Shown here: piece by piece, positions 43,101 through 53,300 of the stretch
Layout: each line of letters begins with the position of its first letter
How positions within the stretch are numbered: the first letter of the stretch is position 1
From: Edaphochlamys debaryana
Lineage: Eukaryota; Chlorophyta; Chlorophyceae; Chlamydomonadales
Direction: 5' to 3'
DNA length: 64,000 bases
Assembly: GCA_016858145.1 (NCBI GenBank)
Contig: JAEHOE010000162.1
Coordinates: 186,001-250,000 of the forward strand
The notes under the pieces: model-generated
The model's input: the letters and a program-made list of their open reading frames with translations, nothing else
What the model was told of the DNA's origin: nothing
The model's database searches: none
Position numbers and translations under genes: made by a program

Positions 43101-46100
43101 AGTGAGGCAGACAACTGAGACAAGTTGGGCTTGGGGGGGGGCCGGTGGGGTCTGGCCATGAGCGCGCGGGCTGCCTTCAGCTCCTCACAGCCCCCCCCCC
43201 CCCCGCGTACCGTGATGGCCCGCAGGCTGCCCGGGGTCTTTGTGTCCCGATGCAATGCAATGAACGAGGTGGGGGCCCGGGGGGGTGCTGGGGGGAGGGT
43301 GGCCAAGAGGCGGGGCGGTCCGGGCGCGACGCGCACGCGGGGCCGCAGGGCAGCGGTAATCCATCTTCCACCCCCCTCTACGTCTCCACCCGTCCACGTC
43401 CCCTCGACGCCCCCTCCACTGCCTCCTCCCCCCCCAGATCTGGGTCCCCAGCCGCTGGGCGGTGGACGTATTCACTGCCTCTGGGGTGGACCCCTCCAAA
43501 CTGGTGGTGGTGCCGGAGGGGGTCAACACCACATGGTGTGTGTGGGGTGGGGACCTTGGGGGTGGGGCGGGATGGGTGGTAGTAATTCTGAGGCCTTTCT
43601 ACCTGACGGGAGGAGAAGTGAGCTGATAAGAGTGCGGGGGGGATGTCACACCATATGAAACAGAGGCCCTCAGAGCCAAATGACCGCACGCTGCTCGCGG
43701 CCGTGCCCCCAGGTTCGATCCGGCGCTGTACGAGCCCATGCCTCTACCGCAGGTACGGCGGTACGGGAGGCAGTGCACTACTACCGGCTACCGGCCCCTC
43801 ATCACCCTCACCACCCTGTCGCCCCTGCTCTTCCTTTCACCCCCCCCTCAAGGGTGATCTGGTGTTTGGGGACAACGCCACAGCCGCCGACCCCCCGTCC
43901 GGGCCCCTGCGCCGGCCCTTTCGGTGGGTCCCCACACCCAAGCCGCTCCTGGATCCCTCTAGCCAGTTGCTCTTCTCGACCTACACATGTCGGGTGGTCT
44001 CACGCCCTGCCACCCGTCTGCACCCCTCCCCTCCCCGTCCCTCCCCTCCCCCTCCCCCTCCCCCTTCCCCCTGAGGCTGCTGTCCCCCATCCCTGCCCCC
44101 CCTCTTCCCCCAAAGGCTGCTGTCCACCTTCAAGTGGGAGCCTCGCAAGGGCTGGGACGTGCTGCTCGAGGCCTACCTCAGCGAGTTCACGGCGGAGGAC
44201 GAGGCAAGGGGGGGAGGAGGGGGGAGGGGGGAGGGGGGAGGGGTGGCGGGGGGAGGGTGAGAGGCAAGGATGGGGTGGGGTAGGGTAGGGTAGGGTAGGC
44301 CTTCGGAGGGTGATGGGGCAAGAGTTTTGCCCTGAAGGGAGGGAGAGGAGGAGGAACTGGCCACGAGCTGAGCCTCCCCTTGGAACTCCCCAAATCACGT
44401 CTCCTTGCAGGTCGAGCTGTACATCATTACTAAGCCCTTTGTGGGCGGGGGCGACTTCAAGCAGCACATGCACACGTGAGCGGAGCCGGGCCCGTGGGAT
44501 CGAGTGGAACCTGCACGTGCGTGCATGCATCTGCTGACTGCGGTCGTGTACGGCACCGGGCATGAGGAGGGGGGGTGCACGAACAGCGATACCGTCGCCG
44601 TGCAACACCGCACCGGCGCGCTTAACCCCTCTCCTCCCCCTGTGCGAACTGCACACCCATACCCCCCCCCCATTGCCTCCCCCCCCCCCCCCAGCTGGCT
44701 CAAGAGGGCCCAGCGGCGCCTTGGCCTGCCCCCTGACGTGCTCACCGCCCCCGGCCGTCTGCCCCGGCTGTACGTCATCTCGGCCCACATCTCGGACGCA
44801 GACTTCCCCCGCTACTACAAGGCAAGGGCGCAGGAACCGGGGGGGGCTGCGGGGAGAGGGGCTGCGGGGAGGCAGGGGCTGCGGATTGCGAGGGAGGCAG
44901 GGGTAAGAAGGGGGGAGGGCGCGAGCCTAGCGGGGAGCCAACCAGGGAAGTACCTTATCCCCCGCTCCCCTTCCCCTGCAGGCGGTTGACGCCTTCGTGC
45001 TCCCCAGCCGGGGGGAGGGCTGGGGCCGCCCCCACGTGGAGGTGAGGGGGCCCTCCTCGGGGATGGTTCGACGGGGGCAAGCGGGCAACCTGCCCAACCC
45101 TCTGCGCCAGAGGGGTGCGCGGCTCTGCCACCTGCCCCTTCACCCCGCCCTGCAATCGCTCCAACCCCCCCTTCACCCCGCCCTGCAATCGCTCCAACCC
45201 CCCCTTCACCCCCGCTGACAGGCCCTGACAGGCCATGGCCATGGGCCTCCCGCTCCCCACCCCCCCACTCGCCCTCCCCCTCCCCCGCCGCGTGTCCTCA
45301 CCCCCTCCCCACGTGCCCTTTACCCCCCTCCCCCCCTGACAGGCCATGGCCATGGGCCTCCCCCTCATCGCCACCAACTGGTCAGGCATCACGGCCTACC
45401 TGGACCACACAGTGGGCTACCCCATCGCGGTGGAGAGGCTCACCACGGTGGGGCTTTAGGGTGGGGGGCCTAGGGGGTGGGGTGGGGTGGGATGTGGGTG
45501 GGGTGGGATGTGGGTGGGGTGGGATGTGGGTGGGGTGGGATGTGGGTGGGGTGGGATGTGGGTGGGGTGGGATGTGGGTGGGGTGGGATGGGGGTGGGGT
45601 GGGATGTGGGGTGCGGCCTTGCGGGGCTAGGGGTGCGGAGTGCGGGGTTGAATGGATGCGGGGGCAAGGGATGGGCGGGGCAGAAGACTATCTCCGCTGC
45701 CCCACTTCCCTCCCCCCTCCCCCTGCCCCCCAGGTCTCTGACAACAGCGTGTGGTGGTTCCGGGGGCTCAAGTGGGCGCAGCCCTCCGTCAAGCACACAC
45801 GCCAGCTCATGAGGCACGTGTACAGGTGTGTGCGGGAGGGGGGCCGCCGCCAGCACGTGTGCGGCCCAGGAGCCCAACCCAAGCCCACCCTTCGCGCAGT
45901 CCACCATGCTGAGGGGAGCGGCCGTTCCGCCTCCCCCTTGCCCTTGGCCCCCAATCCCCGCACCCCATCTCCCCCCCCTCCCCCCCAGCCACCGCGACGA
46001 GGCCCGGGCCAAGGGCGCCGCCGCCCGGCTCCGCATGGTGACCCGCTACTCCCCCCCCGTGCTGGCGAGGGAGGTGGCGGCGCACCTGAGGCGGATAGAC

Positions 46101-46133
46101 GCACTCATACCGCCCCTGCCGCCGCCAGAGTAG
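40180..46133 (+). CDS. Retaining glycosyltransferase (GT4-like) with long Ala/Gly/Pro-rich N-terminal region
   Basis: Exons: 40180-41037, 41261-41637, 41760-41853, 42142-42227, 42478-42595, 42977-43077, 43226-43268, 43438-43535, 43713-43752, 43853-43923, 44116-44203, 44411-44475, 44695-44821, 44982-45041, 45343-45447, 45734-45825, 45989-46133; 855 aa. Residues ~15-30 are hydrophobic (LLLPLLLPLALALA): signal anchor or signal peptide. Then ~390 low-complexity residues. The catalytic half has FPVWWFAPFWSGSGYSSEAI, GHHGDSHRES, IWVPSRWAVDVF, VVVPEGVNTTWFDP, LLSTFKWEPRKGWDVLLEAY and DAFVLPSRGEGWGRPHVEAM, the last with the E-x7-E motif of retaining GT4 enzymes. Expected in the secretory pathway, acting on glycoprotein or wall glycans; donor and acceptor unknown. 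Three GC donors (after 42595, 44203, 44821). Confidence 0.88.
45135..45209 (+). repeat. Two 35-bp tandem units in a glycosyltransferase intron
   Basis: Two consecutive near-identical copies of a unit containing CCCTGCAATCGCTCCAACCC, in the intron between exons 14 and 15. They directly precede a decoy copy of the exon 15 acceptor. Confidence 0.9.
45475..45615 (+). repeat. GGGTGGGGTGGGATGT minisatellite in an intron
   Basis: About eight tandem copies of an 18-bp unit (GTGGGTGGGGTGGGAT) in the intron 45448-45733 of the glycosyltransferase gene. G-runs every few bases make G-quadruplex formation in the transcript plausible. Confidence 0.92.
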
Positions 46134-47309
46134 GGGCTGGCTTCCAGGGGAGGGTCAGGGAAGGTGGATCCATCCCGTTCACCTCCTTCCGCCGCCCGAG
46201 TAACGGCGAGCGACTGAGGGCGGGGGGCGGAAGCGCAGGACTAGGCCGCCAGCCGAGAAGCGATGGGCTAGCGAAAGGGGGCGCGGGTGCCGCCCGGCTA
46301 GAGATCCAAGGGGGTAGGTGCAGAAAGAGCGGAAGCGGAGGACCCGGCAGGGGTCACCCGGAGGACCACCTCGGCCCTGCCTCCTGCCGACACATGCTGG
46401 GTAGGCGGTTGCAAGCGAGGGCGGGTTGGCAGCATGGCACTTGCTTGGCGGGCTTGGCGCTGTCCGGACGGTTATGGGCTGAGAGGAGTAGAGGGCCGCC
46501 CAAGGTTGCGCCTAGGGACGGCAGGGAAGTGGGCGTGGGTGTCGGGGCCCGGGCCATATAACCGAAAGGGACGTGGTAGCCTGTGGTAGCAGAGCATGTT
46601 GGCTGAGTATTGAGTCCGGGCTGGCAGGAGTCGAAGATCTGACAGGGTGGGTGATGTCTACCGTTGACTGCAAAGAAACCGGGACTGGTTACATGGTATG
46701 GTGCGGATGGCAACTGCCAGCATCCAGGATCCAGCCCATGGCCTCTCTGCTATCGTGGTCTGTCGTGGCAGCCCGCCCTTCCCGCTCCTCCTGCATCACG
46801 CCTTCAGCCTTCCGACCTGCCTGCTACGGTATTCATGGCCGGCCGGAGTGGTGTTGACCGCTCACACCGTGTCTAACTGTGCCAGTTCTCATGTCAGCCG
46901 AGTTCCGTCTCCCGATTGCGGGCCGACGTAATGTCCGCATGCTCCACACAACACCCCATCCCTACCCCCGCCCAGCCTCCCTGCCCTCCCCAACCCGCCT
47001 TGTCGAGTGCACGGCGAGGATTTGCGTTGCCTATGCTGCGCACACAGCCAACCCACATGCTGGTCTACTCATACGCCTAGCCTGCTACGGGCCTGCCGCC
47101 AAGCCGGCTCCTCTACAACCGCTGCCCTCGCCCTCTTGTCCCCATGCACGCTCCCGGCACCTCATCGCCCACAAACGAACGGCCGAGCGTGACTGCACAC
47201 CCGCCAGCCGCATCCCGCCAAGGCGTTCGCAGCCCCCACGGCCCCCGCCACCGTTCGCGCGGGTGCACCGGCCCCCAAGGCCCCAGCCCCCAACCCTCCA
47301 GCCAGCCCC
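46134..47309. other. Convergent intergenic region between the glycosyltransferase and MSH2
   Basis: Holds the 3' untranslated regions of both genes. TTACA at 46689-46693 is TGTAA on the minus strand and is a candidate MSH2 poly(A) signal 617 nt after its stop. No gene-like pattern was seen in the rest. Confidence 0.5.
46689..46693 (-). terminator. Candidate poly(A) signal TGTAA for MSH2
   Basis: TGTAA on the minus strand 617 nt past the MSH2 stop; a short motif, supported only by position. Confidence 0.3.
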
Positions 47310-50300
47310 TCACGCCGCCTGCAGCAGCCCCGGCGGCACCCCCCCCATCAGCTTGTCCACCGCCGCCACCGCCTCCCCCGGGGGCAGCTGGTCCAGGGGG
47401 AGGGAAGCGAAGCGCCGCAGGAAGGACTGCGGGGGCGGGGTGGGATGGGGTGGGATGGGATGAGGTGAGGGGGGGTCAATCAAGGGGTTGGGCCCTCACA
47501 GTCAGCCCCCTTCTATTGTTCTGCCCCCCCTTTGTGGGGTCCTCGTGTTGCCTCGCCCCACCGCAACCCAGCCGCCGCCCGGTCGCACCTGCAGCGCCTC
47601 CACGTCAGCGGCGCCGTCCGTCCGCTGCCGCTTGGTGGCGGGGCCGCGGACCTGGGGTGGTGGTGATGGCAGGTCCACAGTTAGGGGGGGGGGGCGCTCC
47701 GAATGGCGGTGAGAGGGAAGGGCCGTGTGCGTCCTCCTCTATCCCATCCCATCCCGGCTCTTACCCGCGCCTGCGCCGCCTCCAGCTCCTTGAGCCGCTG
47801 CGTGGCCATCTCAATGACCTTGGGGGGGGGTAAGGGGGGATGGGAGTAAGGGGTAAGGTTAGGGTAGCGGGTGGGAAGGCGGGGAGGCGGGGCGGTTGAC
47901 CGTGTACCCTCGTTCCCCGCTGCCCATGCGCCCCGCACCTTGGGCGGGAAGCCGGCACTCTCCGCCACGTGCACTCCGAAGGACTGGTCGCATGCGCCCT
48001 CGCGGATCTCGTACAGCATGGTCAGGCGGTGGGTGGAGGGGTCAATCACCGCCACCGCCTGGGGTGTGGTGGGTGGGCAAGAGGGGCGTGTGTGGGTGTT
48101 GGGGGGCCGACGGGCTTGGGCGATCGCGCCACGTCCCTAGAACCGTTGTGGCTGCCCAGCCTGTTGCCCGGCCCCCGCGCGAACAGATCCTCCCATTCCC
48201 TTCCCTTCTCTCCCACCACCAAGGCCCCCCCAAACCTCACGCCCCCACGCTTCTCCCAAGGACTCCACACCTCAAACACGTGAATTCCCCCCAGCAACGA
48301 AACACGCACCTGCATGTTCTTGACCCCCGCCGCCGCCCGGAGCTCCGTGAGCTCGTGGAAGTGAGTGGCGAACAGCGTGGGGGCGCCCGCGGCGGGGCCC
48401 GCCAGGTGCTCCGAGATGGCCCAGGCCAGGCCGAATCCGTCGTACGTTGACGTACCGCGGCCCAGCTCGTCAATGATGACTAAGGAGTGGCTCGTGGCGC
48501 CCTGGAGGGGCACGGGGGAGAGGGGGGATGGGGAGGGTGAGGATGGGGTCAGGCGCGGTAGAGCACGGAGCGGCACGAGGCAGGGCAGCCAGCCAGTCCC
48601 GGCAACCCCCCCCTTTGATGAATGCTGCCTCCCCCTCCCCCTCGCCTCCCCTCCTCTTCCCTCCCCCTGTCAGGTCCCCTCCCCCTCCCCCCCCACCCTG
48701 AGGATGGAGGCCGTCTCCAGCATCTCGGCCATGAAGGTGCTCACGCCCCGCATCTGGCTGTCCCCCGCCCCCACGCGGCAGAAGATCGAGTCGCGGACCG
48801 AGATGCGGGCCGACTCGCACGGCACGAAGCAGCCGACCTGGGGGGGGAGGGGGGGTTAGAGTGAGGGGGGTGGATGGAGGGGATGGAGGAGGGGCAGGGC
48901 GACAGACAGGGATGCGTGCAGACAGCGACAAGGGCGCGCAGCTGTACGAGACTGTCTGTCTGCCTGCCTGTCTGTCTGCCTGTCTGTCTGCCTGTCTGTC
49001 AGCCTGCCTGTCTGTCGGTCTCACCTGGGCCATGAGTACCGCCACTCCGACCTGCGGCCATGCGTGGAAAGGGGGAGGAGGAGGGCACGGGGTTAAGGGG
49101 CGGGCTCGATAAGAACGAGGAGGGGGGTTGGCAGCCATCCCCTAGCCCAGAGATCGCAACGCCGCTCTGGGGTCGGACCCCCCTATCCGGTGGTTCCGTC
49201 CCCTCCCTTCCCCCTCCCCTTCCCCCTCCCCTTCCCCCTCCCCTTCCCCCATCCCCGCTTCCACCTGGCGGATGTACGTCGATTTGCCTCCCATGTTGGG
49301 TCCCGTGATGATCTGGAACCAGGACTCCCCCCGGGCCATGAGGCAGTCGTTGGCGATGAAGGCCACCCCGTCCTGACAGGGGGGAGGGGGGTAGGAGGGG
49401 CAGACGTGGGGGAGGCTGGGAGGCCATAGGTACACCCCAGGGGCCATCAAGCCGAAGGACAGTCCATGCCGGTAGTACGCCCAGCCACTCGACTCCACGG
49501 CCAGCCGCGTACCCAACCACCTCCCCGCCCGCCTTGCACTTCATTCCCTGCTGCTTCGCCATCCCCGCTGCGACCCCCTGCCCACTCGCCCTGCCCCTGT
49601 GTCCCCTCCACCCCCCCGGTCCCCACCTGCACCTCCACGTTGGGGTGGCGGCAGCCCCGCAGCTCGATCACGCCCTCGTCGGGGCCGAGCATCTCGGGCC
49701 TTTGGGGGCAGGGCGTTTGTGGAGGCGTTTGGGGTCGAGAGGAGCGGAGCGGCAGGTGTGTGTGTGGCGGTGCGGCACAGCAGCACGGAGGTGGGGGAGG
49801 CGGCAGGCGGTTGGGAAGGGAGGTGTGCGATGCGGCATGCCCAGCTAGAGGTAAGGAAGCAGGGAGGAAGACGGGAGTGACGGCCTGCACGGCTCCGAAA
49901 CACGCCACACTCCATGCCGCGCCGAGAGTCCAAAACCCCCCGGCCCTGCGTCCAGTAACCCCCCCTCCCTCCCCCTCCCGACCCCCCCCCCCCACCCTGC
50001 CGGCTCACCTCACGTACGGCACCGGCGCCACCACCGCTGCCTCCGCGAAGGCCGCCAGCACGTCCAGCTCTGCAAGCAGGGCCGCCACGCCCTCCCACAC
50101 CTCCACGAACGTGGCGGCGACGGAGACCACCTTGGGGGGGGGAGAGGAGAGGTGATTTTCGGAGCATTGGAGAGCGGAGGAAGAGATAGAGCGGGGGAGG
50201 AGGGGGGAAGGAGAGGGAAAGGGGGGATATCGTGATGGGCCGCCGGGACCGGGACCCTGCCCGCCAGACACCCTGTTCGGGGGCCAGCATCCGCACCCAT

Positions 50301-53300
50301 GGCCAAGCGTTTACTACCGCCCATGTACCCTCCCCCGCCCAACTTCGCCACCAGCTGGCTCTGCACCGCCACCCCACCCACTAGTACCTAGCACCCCCCC
50401 ATAAACAGCGCAAGCTCAACACATCTTGAACGGCTGCCGCCGCCCCCGGGTACTTCTAAACACACCTTAAACGAGCAGCCCTTGCAACCCCCACATACAC
50501 ACCTGCGCCCTGCTGGCTCTGCACCGCCACACCACCGCCCTAGTACCCACCACACACCGCTTGCCATACCACTTACCGGGTACGCCTAAACACATCTTGC
50601 AACCCCCCCCCCGTCCCCCATCCTCCCCCACCTGTGCCACCAGCTGGCTCTGCACCGCCAGGTATTGGGCGGAGGCGGCGTTGAGCTTCTCCGCCGCCTC
50701 CCTGAGGGCCCTGGGGGGGTGGGGGGTGGGCGGGTGTGGTTGGAACTGATTGATGAAAGTGGGTGGTGGGGTGGGGACGAGGGCCGAAGGTGTCGGCTGC
50801 GGTCCGGCCTGAGCTGTGCGCCAGCTGCAAGCCCCAGACGCTGAGGGATCTGTTGTCCTCACCCCTTGCGCCCCCGCCCCCCCCCCGCTCGGCTCACTTG
50901 CAGGTGAACTTGGTTCCGTCCTTGCGTGTCTCCATAACTTGGTACCTGTCAGGGGGGGAGGGGGGGGGAGGAGGGGAGAGACGCCACGGCAGTCAGCCAA
51001 GGCCGTGACATGCGCAGCACATCCCCTTCGCCCAGCCTCGTCCCTCCTGTCCTGCTCGCACGTGGGGCCGGCCCCTCCCATCCCCCATATACCCCACCCA
51101 TCCATCCCCCTCCCCCACCCCCACCCCTCCCGCCCCCTCCCCTCCGCCCCGCCCCCACCCACTTGGCCTGCAGCTTCCCCCGCACGTTCTTCTCCTCCTT
51201 CTGCGTTATGCGCAGGCAGCGGCTGGCGGTGTTGGCGGCGCGGTGCCAGTCCAGCTTGATGCTCTTGCCCAGCTCCAGGGACAGGTCCTTGGCCACGGTC
51301 TGGGGGGGGGGGGGAGGGGGAATATAGGGGGGAGGCGATAGGGGGAGGGGGTGGGTTGGGCCAACCGTGATGCATGATGCTTGATGCATGATGCAAGCCG
51401 TGGCTCCGGGCTCCGGGCGCGGGAAGAAGCCTGCCCAGGCAGATGCGCTAGGCGCAGCCGGCGCAGCTCCCTCACGAGTGCCCACACCAGTTTGTCGACG
51501 GGTCGAGGCGAACAACACGCGTGCTCTTTCCCCCCTCCCACTTCCCGGCCGCCACCCCCCCACCAGTGCCACGTCTTCGATGGCCCCCGCCAGCTCCGCC
51601 TTCTCCTTCGCAACCTCCGCCAGCTCCTCACTGATAAAGGGGAGAGGGGGAGAGGGGGGGGGCACCATACGGGTGTGTCATGCAGCACCCGTGCGTGTGG
51701 GGAACAACTGTGCTTCGCGCTCCGTTCGCGTCTGCCTCCATCGCGGCATCCGGCGGCGCGCATGCGACTGTCTGTACGGCAGCACGTCTGTACGACCCAC
51801 CTGTACGACGGGGCGATGAGGTACTCCTCCGGGAGGCGGTCCAGATCCAGGGCGGCCTGGGGTGGGGGTGGGGGGGCGGTGTGTGATGTGATCAAGTGCC
51901 AAGCCACCTGTGTGCCCCCAACACCTCCTTCCGTCCACCTCACCTCCCCCCTTCCCCCCCTCTCTTCCGCTGACCGCCGCTTCCTTCTCCGGGGCGCACG
52001 CTTTAGCAATCTCCCCTTCCCCCCCCCTTCCCTACGCCCGCCCCCCACCTCCATGAGCTCCTCAAATAAAAAACCCTTCCCCCCTCCCCTTCCCCCCCTA
52101 CATCCCCCCTCCCCTTCCCCCCCTACATTCCCCCTCCCCTTCCCCCCCTACATTCCCCCTCCCCTTCCCCCTCTACATCCCCCCCCCCCTTCCCCCCCTA
52201 CATTCCCCCTCCCCTTCCCCCTCTACATCCCCCCTCCCCTTCCCCCCCTCCCTCCGCGCTCCCGTCGCGCGTCACAGGATACACATACACTGCACTCAGA
52301 GTGCTCTAGAGATAGAGTCTAGCTGCCTTAGCGTACGCCACTCGTCAGAACAGCCACCGCTGGAGCGCTGCTGGAGCTCGCCGGACCTTTCGCTCCGGAC
52401 CTCGGTGCGCATCGGGCTCGCCGGCCGCCGCCATATCTTCTGCGCTACAACAACCTCTAACTCATCAAAGATCACCCCCTCCCTCCCCCCCACCTCTATG
52501 AGCTCCTCGAACCGCTGCAGGTGCTCCGCATCGTGGTGCTCGGACAGGGGGTCAGCGAACCTGGCGGGGGGGGGAAACAAGAAGTGGGGAAGCAAGGGTA
52601 CCGGGGGAGAAGAGTGACGAACGACAGGGATTGTGTTTGTACGCGGGAATGGCGCGGATAAGGGGTGCTCGTGGGACCCCTCGACACCCTCCTTCGGCTC
52701 CGCACGTCATGTGCCCGGGAAGCCCCCGATGGCCCACATCCTCCGTCCGCCTGCCGCGAGCCTCCCCTTCCCTTCGCCTCCCCCCAAGCCCCACCTCTCC
52801 ACCAGCGCCGCCGCGTGCGGCCCCTCGTGCGCCCGCAGCGCCTCCTCCACAAGGGGGAGGCGGGAGGAGGCGCGGTACAGCTGGGGGCGGGGGGGGGGGG
52901 GGCGCGGTTGGGGAGTGGGTTGCGGTCAAGGGGTTCGGGTGGCGATGGCAGCTTAAGAGGGGAGCACGACGCGCCCGGTTCACGACCCTAGGCCCAGCGC
53001 TTCCACCGACCCCTGTTACCCTTCTCCCTTCCTCCCACCCTGTTACCCCCCCTGCTCTACCCCTGCTTTACACCCCTGCTATACCCCCTTCCCCCCCCAC
53101 CTGGTGCAGCTCCGCCAGGGTGATCTTGCGCGCCTGCAGCTTGCGGGTGAGGCGCTCCAGGTCGGCAAGGCCTGGGGGGTGGGTGGGTGGGTGGGTGGGT
53201 GTGAGGGCATGGCTTCGGGGGATCAACCGACCGCATCCCCGCATTACTCTCCTCCCATCCCTGGCTTCCCTCCGTCCGCCCTGCAGCTCTCTGCCCCCCT

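Noticed and set aside
44277..44300. GGGTA repeat resembling a telomere tract
   Set aside because: Only four or five units inside a glycosyltransferase intron, and the unit is not the TTTTAGGG or TTTAGGG of green algae.
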